A stretch of 64,000 bases of DNA from F1-80-MAGs062 sp046345315 (GTDB lineage: Bacteria; Planctomycetota; Planctomycetia; Planctomycetales; Planctomycetaceae): assembly GCA_046345315.1 (NCBI GenBank), contig JBKDKA010000232.1, positions 1-64,000 of the forward strand. The letters run 5' to 3'. Every line of letters begins with the position of its first letter. Within the stretch, counting starts at the first letter, position 1. The position numbers and the translations under genes are program-made. Under the pieces are notes generated by a model. It did no database searches, was not told the DNA's origin, and saw only the letters and a program-made list of their open reading frames with translations. Positions 26,485 to 36,286 of the stretch are shown piece after piece.

Positions 26485-29400
26485 TCAGTCGATGTGCAGA
26501 AACTCGTTGCTGCCGATGATCGTTCGGAGGAAGGCCGCCATCGAATGCCGCTGATCTGTTGTGGTTTGCCGGGAGTCTGCCAGCTGACTGTATTCATCCA
26601 GAAACAACTTCGCCTGCCGGACTTCGTCTTCTTCCGCCGGCCGTCCAAGAGCCGTCTGAACTGCCAGCCGAATCTGATCGTCGATTGGTGTACCGGAACT
26701 CTGCAGTCTTCCCGCCCAGGCGTCACTCGTTCGATGCACGAGCGGATCGTTCATGAAGAACAGTGCCTGAGTCGGAACGGTGGTACCCAGTCTGTCAGGT
26801 GTTGTGGAGTTCGGGTCTGGTCCGTCAAAGAGTGCCAGAAATGGATGCCGTTTCAGACGCTGCGACATCAGGTAGACACTGCGATGATTGTGATCATAAA
26901 CCGCAATGAACGGACCATGCTGACTGAATCCCCAACTCACGGGAGAAGGAAACGGGTGGCCCTTTCCGGCTTCCAGGTTGAGCTCGCCACTGACGAACAG
27001 AATCGAATCGCGAATCTCTTCGGCCGTAAGTCTCCTTCGTCGGAAGCCAACATACAGTTCGTCGGCAGCTGCAGCATCCTGCAGATCCGCATTGGCAGCA
27101 GACTGCTTCCAGACGGCACTTTGCAGAATCATTCGATGCATGGATTTGATGGACCATCCACTGCGGATCAACGCAGACGCCAGTGCATCAAGAAGTTCCG
27201 GATGCGTTGCTGACTGACCTCGAACTCCGAAATCATTCGGCGTTCTTACGATTCCGCGACCAAAATGGTACTGCCAGATGCGATTCGCCATGACGCGGGC
27301 AGTAAGAGGTGATGCCGTGGTTGTGAGCCAGTGTGCGAGTTCCAGTCGGCCACTGCTCTGATCCGGATTCTTCAGCGATCCACCGCCGAGAGCCTTCAGA
27401 AATCCGCGTGGCACTTCCTCACCTGGTCGATCCGGTTCACCTCGCTGCTGAATGCGAACATTGTGCGGTGTTCCTTCAGCCATTCCGTAGGTCATCTCAA
27501 ACGGCCCGTCCGTCAGAAGTTGATTCAGTGTTTCCGCATCCTTTCGAGCCGATTCGCGAGCCGTTTCAATCTGGCTGCGAAGCGCAATAGCACGTTCACG
27601 TCGCTGCGAGATGGCTTTATCTGAGGTGTTTGTCAGGCTCTGTCTGAGTTCCGTCAGCAGTTGTGCAGCTTCGACAGGTAGCTCTTCGGAGGTCGCGGCA
27701 GAAGGCCTCTGAATCGTGTAATTGTCCACAGCAAGAGCCGGACGTACTCCGCCAATGTGACCGTAACTGTCGATGAATGTGTAATCGATCTGTCCATCCC
27801 AGCCGGATGCTGTGCTTCCGAAGAATTCGATGCTGGAAGGGGCTTTGCCGGTTGTCTTTGCACCCTTGTCGCTGACATCTGCTGTCAGAAAACCTCGATA
27901 AGTTCCCTGCTGAAGATCGACGACCAGCTGCACCTGATACCATTTGCCGATGATAACAGGGCTGACCACTTCACGAGCTTCACCGCTTCGCCTGAAGAAT
28001 TCCTTCCCGTTCACAAAGAGCTCAACTGCTGCCGAATTTCCAGGGCCGTGGCCGAGATAGAATCTCCACGATCCGTCACCACCGGCCTCTGCACTCAGGC
28101 AGCAGAAATCCCATGAAGCCGTGACAAAACGTGTGTCATCTTTCTTCCACAATTGCTTAAGACGTCGGCCGAACCCATCGTATTCTGCGCGGTTGGGCAT
28201 CTGAATCGCCTGAGACCCAGACTGAAACAGGTTGCTGAAAGGGCTCTGAACATCAGAAGACACGCTAACAACGCTGTTCGGCCCGGCTTCCCAGGGACTG
28301 GCCAGCCCCTTCATCGTGAGCTGCATTTCGAAGTCTTCGTCACCGCCGACGAGCTGCTCGAGTTCTGTATTCAGCGCTTCCGTATTCACAGGCGGTCCGC
28401 CAGCGTTGTCATCATTCGATGGAAACGTGGTGGATACGGGAGCAATCTCTGTTTTTTGAATCCCAAGATGATCAAAGTCGATCCCTGCATTCGCAGCGGG
28501 CTCGGAAGCCGGAGTTCTGCCACTCCAGAGCGACGTTTCATTGATCACACCAGCCCAGGCAGACGGCAGAGCTAGTGTTGAAAACGTCGTCTGGGAATCA
28601 GGAGTGCCGATGCGTCCCGATACTGTGCGGTCAGCAGGACGGATCACGAGCTGAATGTTCTGCCATTCTCCGAGCTTTGAATCGCCGATTCTGACTGGTT
28701 CCGAGTCTGATCTGAGATAGACGCCGTCAGCACCAATCAGCACCTCTGTTGCTGCCGGGCTGTTTGTTGCGCCAATCGTCCAGTGATGAAACCCTGTAGC
28801 CGCAGTTGTGGATGTCCGAAGCCGAAAGTCCAGATTGGCGTAAAGCACCGAGGTGTCATCGGAACGATGCTCCGGATGCAGAGACTGTCGAATCCGATAC
28901 GCACCGGAATCTGCGGCAATCGAAGCGCCAACACGGCCACGTGCATAAAGATTTCGAAACGGGCTCTGCGCGTCAGTGGTGACGGCAATCTTTCCTTCAT
29001 ACAGCCACGGCGGCACAAGCACACCGTTACTCCCGCCTGCGGCAGGAGCCTGCATTTCGAAATCTCCATCCATATCATGAAGCGATCGCAGAATGGCGGT
29101 GGTGACGGGCTGTTTCTGTCGGTCAAGCTGCTGAACCAGACTGGCCACGCGGCGATCAAATTCACGCCAGACAGGAATTGACTGATCGGGTGGCACCAGT
29201 GGAACCATCGATCGAAACTTTTGTTTCTGTTCGGATCCTGGAAAGGCGTAACGAGTGCTGTCGAAGATGCCGTAAAGCCCGTAATAATCGGCCATCGAGA
29301 TATCGTCGAATTTATGGTCATGACAACGAGCACATCCGATGCTGAGCCCCAGTACGGACTGGCCCAGAGTATCGATCGTGTCCTGAATCGTCAGATGATG

Positions 29401-30549
29401 ATAGTTCTCGGAATCAAAGCCAAAGCGTCGCGAAATGGCGAGGTAACCCGTCGCAGTGACCTGACTCGCATAGTCGCGCTCGGCAGATTCCCGTTCGCCA
29501 GATTCGCTCTGCGCAACCGCCAGCGACACAGTCTGACCTGCAGCCGCGTCAGACAATGTTCCGCGGGACTGACGCAACTGTTGAGCGACAGCGTCGGGGG
29601 ATCTTCGGGCAAGAATATCACCGGCAATCTGTTCTCTCAGAAACTGATCGTAAGGAAGATCGTCGTTGAAAGCATCGATCACGTAATTTCGATACTTCCA
29701 GGCCAGAGGCACCGGGTAATCTGCCGTTTCTCCCGCAGTGTCGGCGTATCGAACCACATCCAGCCAGTGTCGTCCCCAGTGCTCTCCGTACGGTCGCGAA
29801 TCCAGAAGGCGATTGATTACGCGGAGCCACGCATCCGGGTGCTTATCATTCACGAAAGCGTCAACGTCTTCCGGGGACGGAGGCAGCCCTGTCAGGTCAA
29901 AAGTTGCTCGACGGATCAGCGTGCGTCGATCTGCCTCCGCAGTCATCGTGCGTCCGGCCGATTGCTGTCGAGCCGCCACGAATGCGTCGATCGGATTTTC
30001 GAATGCATGTGACGGCGTCGCTTCAGGAACGGGTGATTCCTGAAGCGGAAGAAAAGCCCAGTGCTTTTGTGATTCAAACTCCGCGGTTGATTCCGGCCAG
30101 GGAGCTCCCAGTCGAATCCATTCCTCGAAGGCTCTGATCTGATCCGGTCTCAGAGCCTGATCCTTCTCAGGAGGCATCGCGGAGACATCATCCGACCGAC
30201 GGAGTGCCTGAAGCAGCAGACTTTCCTCGGGATTTCCGGGAACGACTGCGGCGCCGGATTCTCCCCCCTGCAGAAGTGCATCGCGGGAATCCACACGGAA
30301 GCCTCCAGAGACCTTCGGATCTCCGTGACAACGGAAACAGGTGTCCGACAGAACCGGGCGAATGCTGTTTTCGAAAAGAAGAAGTGCTTCTGAGTCGTCA
30401 GCGAACAGAAATGAAGCAGAGCTACAGACCGGGATCATGCAGATCGTCAGGAGGATCACATCCAAAAGTCGCCGGAAGTCAGAGCATTCTGTTCCGGAAG
30501 TTTTCTTCCTCATCGATTTCAACTTTCTGAGCGAAATGGATGCATTCAT
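26485..30549 (-). CDS. Enlarged PSD1 / DUF1549-DUF1553 protein with two LamG-like inserts
   Basis: A 1354-residue PSD1-type protein. After a signal sequence (LLDVILLTICMIPVCSSASF) come a cytochrome-like segment with the haem site CFRCH, the DUF1549 region (RRATFDLTGLPPSPEDVDAF, WGRHWLDVVRYADTAG) and CARCHDHKFDD, then DUF1553 (SPLTARVMANRIWQYHFGRG, HPELLDALA). Compared with the 1016-residue paralogue it has one N-terminal haem segment, not two, and a central insertion (about residues 500-930) made of two related beta-sandwich, concanavalin/LamG-like segments (TDAQSPFRNLY and SDVQSPFSNLF). These may bind carbohydrate. The start may instead be ATG 30513. Operon with the DUF1501 gene. Confidence 0.85.
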   Translation of the reverse strand: MNASISLRKLKSMRKKTSGTECSDFRRLLDVILLTICMIPVCSSASFLFADDSEALLLFENSIRPVLSDTCFRCHGDPKVSGGFRVDSRDALLQGGESGAAVVPGNPEESLLLQALRRSDDVSAMPPEKDQALRPDQIRAFEEWIRLGAPWPESTAEFESQKHWAFLPLQESPVPEATPSHAFENPIDAFVAARQQSAGRTMTAEADRRTLIRRATFDLTGLPPSPEDVDAFVNDKHPDAWLRVINRLLDSRPYGEHWGRHWLDVVRYADTAGETADYPVPLAWKYRNYVIDAFNDDLPYDQFLREQIAGDILARRSPDAVAQQLRQSRGTLSDAAAGQTVSLAVAQSESGERESAERDYASQVTATGYLAISRRFGFDSENYHHLTIQDTIDTLGQSVLGLSIGCARCHDHKFDDISMADYYGLYGIFDSTRYAFPGSEQKQKFRSMVPLVPPDQSIPVWREFDRRVASLVQQLDRQKQPVTTAILRSLHDMDGDFEMQAPAAGGSNGVLVPPWLYEGKIAVTTDAQSPFRNLYARGRVGASIAADSGAYRIRQSLHPEHRSDDTSVLYANLDFRLRTSTTAATGFHHWTIGATNSPAATEVLIGADGVYLRSDSEPVRIGDSKLGEWQNIQLVIRPADRTVSGRIGTPDSQTTFSTLALPSAWAGVINETSLWSGRTPASEPAANAGIDFDHLGIQKTEIAPVSTTFPSNDDNAGGPPVNTEALNTELEQLVGGDEDFEMQLTMKGLASPWEAGPNSVVSVSSDVQSPFSNLFQSGSQAIQMPNRAEYDGFGRRLKQLWKKDDTRFVTASWDFCCLSAEAGGDGSWRFYLGHGPGNSAAVELFVNGKEFFRRSGEAREVVSPVIIGKWYQVQLVVDLQQGTYRGFLTADVSDKGAKTTGKAPSSIEFFGSTASGWDGQIDYTFIDSYGHIGGVRPALAVDNYTIQRPSAATSEELPVEAAQLLTELRQSLTNTSDKAISQRRERAIALRSQIETARESARKDAETLNQLLTDGPFEMTYGMAEGTPHNVRIQQRGEPDRPGEEVPRGFLKALGGGSLKNPDQSSGRLELAHWLTTTASPLTARVMANRIWQYHFGRGIVRTPNDFGVRGQSATHPELLDALASALIRSGWSIKSMHRMILQSAVWKQSAANADLQDAAAADELYVGFRRRRLTAEEIRDSILFVSGELNLEAGKGHPFPSPVSWGFSQHGPFIAVYDHNHRSVYLMSQRLKRHPFLALFDGPDPNSTTPDRLGTTVPTQALFFMNDPLVHRTSDAWAGRLQSSGTPIDDQIRLAVQTALGRPAEEDEVRQAKLFLDEYSQLADSRQTTTDQRHSMAAFLRTIIGSNEFLHID

Positions 30550-30662
30550 CACTGCGCAGCAGGACGTTCTGGCCGGCCATTCGGGAGAACTACGCTGGTT
30601 CTGATGACATCATGGTACCGGGGCAGTACCGTCCCTGTCGACAGGCTTGGGATCCGTTCAGA

Positions 30663-31424
30663 TTATTCCAGAAGCAGTCGCTGTCGAAAACGGCCGGCGG
30701 TCTTGGAGTCGTCGGAACGATGAAAGTTGTCGAACTCCGGAGGCAGCAGATCCAGGAGCTCGTCTGTTGTCAGGGAGTACAGGTCCCAGGTCAGGTCGAG
30801 CTGGCTGAGGATATCTGCGAAACGTCTCGGACTTCCCGGACCTCGCCCGCCAAGCCCCGACCTCATTCGACCAGCAGCCCGGTTGTAATAAAGTCTTGTA
30901 GCGGCACCGACAACGGCGTGACAGGTCACCAGAGACGGACGGGAAGCGATCAGCGTGACGAGAGGATTCAGGTGCTGGACGGGGCCGCAGAGCAGAGAGA
31001 GAGCACGTTCCGGTGCATCGCGGTGAGCTCGGTAAATCTGAAACGGTCCTGCGAGCAGGTGACGGCAGGCTCGCCCCGCGTGTTCGAGGTCCGCGATCCA
31101 CCGGACCGGGTCACCTGGACGGTAGACGTCGTTGACCACAGGACAGAGTTCCTCGAACCAGCGCAGAGCCAGCCATGTCCAGAATCCGGAATCGTTTCGA
31201 AGAGTTGCTGAATCGCCGCGAAGGATTCTGGCGAGGTACTCCGCCATTTCGAGTCGTGAGTGGGCTGGTCGGAAGGTGGCCGAAATCTCCGCATCAATTG
31301 GTGCGGATGATTCCGGCGAAGTCAGAAGTTCCAATGGCGCATCTAGAGTCGGGTCATTGCGGAGTTCCTGAAGATACACCGCAAACCGTTCGGTTCCGAG
31401 ATTTGTCAGTCGCCGTGCAAGCAT
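30663..31424 (-). CDS. Conserved-looking protein of unknown function, 253 aa
   Basis: Not recognised. It is a soluble, mainly helical protein without signal peptide or membrane segment. Visible features are a tryptophan-rich stretch GFWTWLALRWFEELCP (about 83-98), RLYYNRAAGRM, a glycine/arginine patch (GLGGRGPGSPRRF) and the end LTTDELLDLLPPEFDNF. It stands alone, 110 bases from the start of PSD1 and opposite to the TauE gene. No catalytic motif is evident. The absence of stops over 253 codons and the protein-like composition support it as a real gene. Confidence 0.55.
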   Translation of the reverse strand: MLARRLTNLGTERFAVYLQELRNDPTLDAPLELLTSPESSAPIDAEISATFRPAHSRLEMAEYLARILRGDSATLRNDSGFWTWLALRWFEELCPVVNDVYRPGDPVRWIADLEHAGRACRHLLAGPFQIYRAHRDAPERALSLLCGPVQHLNPLVTLIASRPSLVTCHAVVGAATRLYYNRAAGRMRSGLGGRGPGSPRRFADILSQLDLTWDLYSLTTDELLDLLPPEFDNFHRSDDSKTAGRFRQRLLLE

Positions 31425-31903
31425 GGGAAACCGGTTTCCTGAACTGTCAATTCAACGATGCACAGCATACCAGGATGTCACGGCGACCGAACGAAATCAC
31501 TGATCCGCTTCCTTTGGAACTGTCGATTCTGCGATCTGGTTGTAACGGCTGTTCCGGTCAGACAGCCTCTGCGATCTGCGAATTTGAGTTTTCTGCTGCT
31601 GATGCTGAAACCGAGGCGAAGGTGTTTCCGTTGACTTCCAGCCTCGTCACGATCGCCCATCATCGTTTCACCTCGGCACTGGGATACCGCTCACATTGCT
31701 GGTCTCGTCAGTGTTTTCTGGAATAATGGATACTGACGAGATTGCGATTGTCGCAGACAGGCTTCAGGCTCGGCTCCTGCGGATCAACATTCACGGCAGC
31801 CGGACTCGGTACCGAACGACTCTGCCTAGAACCGGACAGCAGTCGCGAACACAATCGTGCTCTGGTTGTACTGTCAGCTGTGGTGAGGAGCTTTCGTGTT
31901 GCT
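31425..31903. other. Gap between unknown protein and TauE-like gene
   Basis: Contains one weak plus-strand candidate, 31475-31726 (83 codons, with a CNGCSG motif), that lacks a recognisable family; not called as a gene. It should hold the divergent promoters of the two neighbours, but none is convincing by eye. Confidence 0.4.
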
Positions 31904-32641
31904 ATGAATTCCGATCAGCTGCTGCTTCTGAGTCTGGCCGTTGCTTTGGTCGCGTTCCTTTACTCATCCGTTGGGCATGCAGGAGCATCCGGTTACATTG
32001 CTGTGATGTCGCTGGCGGGGCTTGAACCGGGCGTCATCCGGTCGACCGCACTTGCGCTGAACATCATTGTCGCGACGATTACAATCTGGCAGTTCTTCCG
32101 GCGAGGTTACTTTTCGTGGAGTCTGTTCTGGCCGTTTGCACTGCCTGCGGTTCCAATGGCATTTCTGGGTGGGTCGATCGACGTTCCGGCGGCGTTATTC
32201 CGAATCATTGTTGGGCTGGTGCTGTTGTTTTCTGCGCTGAGGTTTCTGATGCGTCCGGGTGAGGATCCGATGACTCACCCACCATCACCATCCGTTGCGA
32301 TACCGATTGGCGCCGGTCTTGGGTTCCTGTCCGGGCTGACGGGAACGGGCGGCGGAATCTTCCTGACACCGCTGATGCTGATGATGCGATGGGCGGGAGC
32401 CAGAACAGCAGCGGGAGTCTCCTCGCTCTTTATTCTGTGCAATTCCGTCGCGGGCTTGATCGGCAGTGTCAGCAATACCGGCGTTTATCCTGAAAATGCC
32501 GTGACGCTCGCTATGGCGGCAATTCTTGGCGGTGCCGCTGGGTCTTACCTTGGAAGTCATCGATTTTCGCCCGAAATCATCAAGCGTCTGCTGGCGGCCG
32601 TTCTTCTGATTGCGGCTGGCAAACTGTTGTTGACGGATTGA
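31904..32641 (+). CDS. TauE/SafE-type membrane permease
   Basis: A 245-residue inner-membrane protein with seven to eight hydrophobic segments and the family repeats: N-terminal LYSSVGHAGASGYIAVMSLAG and C-terminal GLGFLSGLTGTGGGIFLTPLM. TauE/SafE proteins are thought to export sulfite or sulfur-containing anions; the substrate here is unknown. ATG 31904 is chosen because it follows GAGGAG and starts directly before the first membrane segment; the frame stays open upstream to 31742 without a plausible signal. It precedes the run of cysteine-motif membrane proteins on the same strand after 228 bases. Confidence 0.85.
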   Translation: MNSDQLLLLSLAVALVAFLYSSVGHAGASGYIAVMSLAGLEPGVIRSTALALNIIVATITIWQFFRRGYFSWSLFWPFALPAVPMAFLGGSIDVPAALFRIIVGLVLLFSALRFLMRPGEDPMTHPPSPSVAIPIGAGLGFLSGLTGTGGGIFLTPLMLMMRWAGARTAAGVSSLFILCNSVAGLIGSVSNTGVYPENAVTLAMAAILGGAAGSYLGSHRFSPEIIKRLLAAVLLIAAGKLLLTD

Positions 32642-32869
32642 CGAACGACCGGGTTTTTTCTGGCGGAACTGTTCGCGAAGTCCGGTTTCTGTGCGTACAC
32701 TGTGGTGCAGTCGGAAAAAGCTCGGTCAGTGACTGAAATGTGAGGCTGGCGGAGAATTTTCACGGCTGAATTTCCGGTGTTTCGGTTGTAGAATGAGGGC
32801 GGATCTCCAGTATTTGTCGGTTTACATCGCAGATTCTTCTGCTGACGACCGGTGTCATCAGGTGCAACC

Positions 32870-33604
32870 ATGTCAGAAAACGTTCTCGAAATTCCGGCTT
32901 CTCAGTCACTGTTCACCAGCTCCGAAAAAACCAGCTGGGGGGAAAGCAGTGAATTTGATGATTTTAACTATGTGCCATTGTCTCCGTGGGCTCCACTGGC
33001 ATTTGTTCTGGGCGCGTTGTCGCTGACGGGGTTCCTGGGGATCTTCGGGCTCTACCTGGCATTCGTGTCAGTCATCATCTGTCTCGTTGCCGTTTCGCAG
33101 ATTCGGAAAGCAGAGGGGATAGTCAAGGGGGTTTTGGCGGCTTACCTCGGTCTGATTCTGGCCTCTTTCTCCGTGGTTGTCGGTTCGGTCAGCATGTATC
33201 GTGCTTACCAGACGGAATGCCCCGAAGGATTCCTCCGGGTCAATTTCTCCAAGGATATTTCTGACTGGCAGTTCCTCTACACGCCACGACGAGAACTGCA
33301 TCCGGCAGTAGCCCCGCTTGAAGGGAAGAAGATCTTCCTGAAGGGATTCATGTGGCAGACAGAAAAGGCAGACGGTCTCACAGAGTTTCTTCTCCTGAAG
33401 GATAATGGAGAATGCTGTTTCGGCGGAAAAGCTCAGCCCTATGATATGATGCGTGTGAAACTGCTCGACGGCAAAACAACTCGAGCATTTATCGGGATGG
33501 TTGCTGTGGCCGGAACGCTGAAGGTGAACCTCGAAGCGGGCGAAGATGCACCCGTCTATACGGTCGATGCGACCATGGTTGAAGAAGCCAGAACACGGTT
33601 TTAA
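32870..33604 (+). CDS. Membrane protein with DUF4190-like and DUF3299-like regions
   Basis: A 244-residue protein. Residues about 40-115 hold two membrane helices in the DUF4190 style (PWAPLAFVLGALSLTGFLGI and VKGVLAAYLGLILASFSVVV). The part after them resembles DUF3299: GKKIFLKGFMWQT, LTEFLLLKDNGECCFGGKAQ. The GFM...DNGxCCF motif recurs in the next gene. Function unknown; the paired cysteines could bind metal or form a disulfide in the periplasm. Start ATG 32870 is preferred over the upstream frame extension. Confidence 0.7.
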   Translation: MSENVLEIPASQSLFTSSEKTSWGESSEFDDFNYVPLSPWAPLAFVLGALSLTGFLGIFGLYLAFVSVIICLVAVSQIRKAEGIVKGVLAAYLGLILASFSVVVGSVSMYRAYQTECPEGFLRVNFSKDISDWQFLYTPRRELHPAVAPLEGKKIFLKGFMWQTEKADGLTEFLLLKDNGECCFGGKAQPYDMMRVKLLDGKTTRAFIGMVAVAGTLKVNLEAGEDAPVYTVDATMVEEARTRF

Positions 33605-33779
33605 CGGTCACCCTGCCGATGCGGAAGACTTCGTTTTCGAATGCTTCAGAAATGATCTGGCGCCGCGTCGAGTGGAGGATGAGGGATTGCAGAACACGGT
33701 TGATCAGATTCTGACCTCGGGGATCGCTTTTCTGACCACATCATCTGCGGCATTCGCGAGTTCAGCAAGTCGCCGCTTC

Positions 33780-34763
33780 ATGCCTCAGTCCGCTCATGTC
33801 CTGCCCGTCGTACTTCTGGCTCTCTGTGGATGCTCAGAAGATTCGGGACGTGAGTTCCGCGATTATCGTTCAACATCGTCAGAAGAATCGGCTTCAGTTT
33901 CAGATTCAAAAGACTCCAATCCAGTTCCAAAAGCCACGGCGCCTGCGGAGTCCTCGCCGGATTCAAATTTGATTCCCGGAGCGAACTCCGCCCCCGGTGC
34001 TGACTCATCGAATGCTATTCAGCAGGCCTCAGGTGTGCGTTCCGCTGAGCGTACAACGCCTGAAAACTCCGGACCTGAGAATCCCGCGACTGAAACCACA
34101 GAAACGGGGACCGGGGAAACGAAGACCGGGGAAACGGGGGCAGCCGCAGCTGGGACGACTGAATCAGAAACGACGGAATCGAAGACCGGTCCGGTGGTTG
34201 TCACGACATCAGGAACCGGCTCACTGCCGGATTCTTCTGAAACCAAAGTACCGGAAGACAGCCTCGGGGAAAAAGCGGAAGGTGCTCCTGTGGCAGCTTC
34301 GGAAGCCGTACCGGCAGAGCCTCTCAAGATTCAGTTGTTGATTCCGGACCGGAAATTTCGGCGTGAAAAGAATACGGAAGCGGTGCGAGTCACGTATGAC
34401 GACATCGACCTGCTGAAGGTTCTGAACATGGAACCGGTTCCCGTCGATGCCGCCGATCACATTCCTGACTGGCTGAAGGGACTTGATGGTCAGCTGATCC
34501 GGATTCGAGGTTTCATGTACCCGACCTTTGAAGCAACCGGACTGACAGCGTTTACTCTGGCTCGCGATAATGGCATCTGCTGTTTCGTGCGTCAGCCGAA
34601 GATTTACGATATCATTGCGGTTGAGCTGGGTCCGGGAATCACCTCAGACTATATCGAAGGCAAACCCTTTGATGTCGAAGGAGTCTTTCGGATTCAGCCT
34701 GAAGCAGACGAGAAGGAACTCTATCGGCTCTACCGGATCGAAAATGCTCGCGTCATTCGCTGA
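33780..34763 (+). CDS. DUF3299 lipoprotein with low-complexity linker
   Basis: A 327-residue predicted lipoprotein (lipobox LLALCGC, about residue 17). A long Ser/Thr/Glu/Pro-rich linker (about 20-185; runs of GETGAAA and TESETTESK) probably spans the periplasm or cell-wall space. The C-terminal domain is DUF3299: GQLIRIRGFMYPT, GLTAFTLARDNGICCFVRQPK and FDVEGVFRIQP. It shares GFM...DNGxCCF with the preceding protein. The frame is open back to 33546; ATG 33780 is chosen because the lipoprotein signal begins there. The CPFC protein gene follows after 39 bases. Confidence 0.75.
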   Translation: MPQSAHVLPVVLLALCGCSEDSGREFRDYRSTSSEESASVSDSKDSNPVPKATAPAESSPDSNLIPGANSAPGADSSNAIQQASGVRSAERTTPENSGPENPATETTETGTGETKTGETGAAAAGTTESETTESKTGPVVVTTSGTGSLPDSSETKVPEDSLGEKAEGAPVAASEAVPAEPLKIQLLIPDRKFRREKNTEAVRVTYDDIDLLKVLNMEPVPVDAADHIPDWLKGLDGQLIRIRGFMYPTFEATGLTAFTLARDNGICCFVRQPKIYDIIAVELGPGITSDYIEGKPFDVEGVFRIQPEADEKELYRLYRIENARVIR

Positions 34764-34802
34764 ACGGACATCGGAGAATGGCAGTGCTCTGTGAGAAGAA
34801 CC

Positions 34803-36050
34803 ATGAAGTCACTGATGTCCGTACGTGCGGCGATTGTCGCAGTTGTTGTCCTTTCGAGTGGCCTGTTTGCTGAACGACAGCAGGTTGCAGAAGCGTCTGT
34901 GGCCCTCGTGAGCTGCCCGTTCTGTGATGCTCCGACACTGCTGATGGCCGAACAGGTGCAGATGTGCAATCACATGGTCCTGGGGAAGTGGCTGGGCGGC
35001 GACAAACCGACGGAAACAAGTATCGGCAACAGCCGCTTCGAAATTCTTCACGTCGCGAAGTCCGAAAACGAGCACTTCAAAGTCGGGCAGACGATTGAAC
35101 TACAGCAGTACATCGCAGGTTCCGAGAAAGCCACCTACGCTCTGATGGGCATGGGAGAACGTCTGGAAGACTGGCATCCCCCGATGGAAGTTTCTGCAGC
35201 GGGATGGAAGTATCTTTCGGAACTTCCGCTTCCGGTGACGGAACCGGCGAAGCAGACCGAGCGGCTGGCGTTTGCCATCGATTACCTCGAACATCCGGAC
35301 CTGCTGATTTCCAATGACGCCTACGCGGAATTCGCAGCAGCTCCCTACGAAGTCATCGTGCCGCTGAAGGATCGTTTTCCGAGAGAGAAGCTGACGCTGT
35401 GGCTCAATAATCCCGAGACCACAGTCACCCGCATCGGCCTGTATGGTCTTCTTCTGGGGCTGTCTGGTACCGAAGAAGATGCGGCGATGATGGAGAAAAA
35501 AATCGTCGTCGTTGACGCCGATTTTCGACTTGGGATCGAGGGAGTCATGTCCGGTTTCATCCTGATTCGCGGTGAATCCGGGCTGAAGGTTCTCGAAGAC
35601 AGCAAAATGAAATCCACGACCTGCGTAAATGCGGCCGGGGAAACGATCAATCTTCCTTTCAGCGAAACGTATGCAGCCATGCAGACACTTCGATTTCTCT
35701 GGACATATGAACCCGATCGAATTCCGAAGACTCGCCTTAAGGAATCCATGAGAACGCTGCTGGATCGGCCGGACCTGGCTGACCTCGTCATCACGGACCT
35801 TGCTCGCTGGAAGGACTGGGAGGTTCAGGACCGGCTCATGACGATGTACAGCGACGAGAATTACAGCCTTCCCGCCGTCAAACGAGCCATTGTCAGGTTT
35901 CTTTTCCACTGCAGTCAGGAGAAGCCGGTCGAAGGACCAGAAGGTGCTCGAATTGCCGAGTTGTCTCAGATGGCGAAAGACCGCCTGGCGGAGCTCGAGA
36001 AGAAGGACCCAAAGACCGTCAGTGACGTGAAGCGATACCTGGTTCGATAA
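34803..36050 (+). CDS. Secreted protein with CPFC motif, HEAT-like, unknown function
   Basis: A 415-residue exported protein: signal peptide (VRAAIVAVVVLSSGLFA), then SCPFCDAPTLLMAEQVQMCNH close to the mature N-terminus (three cysteines), then a small beta domain (about 60-110, FEILHVAK) and an alpha-rich C-terminal half with helical repeats (TVTRIGLYGLLLGLSG, RFLWTYEPDRIPKTRLKE). Not assigned to a characterised family. It follows the DUF3299 lipoprotein after 39 bases and probably shares its transcript. The CxxC suggests redox or metal binding, which is inference only. Confidence 0.7.
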   Translation: MKSLMSVRAAIVAVVVLSSGLFAERQQVAEASVALVSCPFCDAPTLLMAEQVQMCNHMVLGKWLGGDKPTETSIGNSRFEILHVAKSENEHFKVGQTIELQQYIAGSEKATYALMGMGERLEDWHPPMEVSAAGWKYLSELPLPVTEPAKQTERLAFAIDYLEHPDLLISNDAYAEFAAAPYEVIVPLKDRFPREKLTLWLNNPETTVTRIGLYGLLLGLSGTEEDAAMMEKKIVVVDADFRLGIEGVMSGFILIRGESGLKVLEDSKMKSTTCVNAAGETINLPFSETYAAMQTLRFLWTYEPDRIPKTRLKESMRTLLDRPDLADLVITDLARWKDWEVQDRLMTMYSDENYSLPAVKRAIVRFLFHCSQEKPVEGPEGARIAELSQMAKDRLAELEKKDPKTVSDVKRYLVR

Positions 36051-36286
36051 CGCAGAACTGAGATCCTGGGGCGTCATCTCAGTCACCAAAGGGCACTGAG
36101 AACTGCGGCAGAAAATTCCGATCGAAGTCCTGATCAGGAGATCTTTCTCAGGATTCCGGCAGGAATTGCACTCGTTTACCGCGACCTGCGAACAGATTTT
36201 TGTCGCCGTCTCAGAATTGGATGATTCTCGAGGAAGTGGACTGATTCTGGGCCTTGTGTCATCTGCTGAGCGCTGGTACCCCTACC

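Noticed and set aside
26440..27213. 257-codon plus-strand frame
   Set aside because: Antisense to the 3' part of the PSD1 gene, no motif.
31475..31726. 83-codon plus-strand frame with CNGCSG
   Set aside because: Start lies behind a weak CCAGG and the motif is too short to name a family; could be a real small gene, but support is insufficient.
35100..36089. 329-codon minus-strand frame
   Set aside because: Antisense to the CPFC protein gene, which has a signal peptide and better start context.
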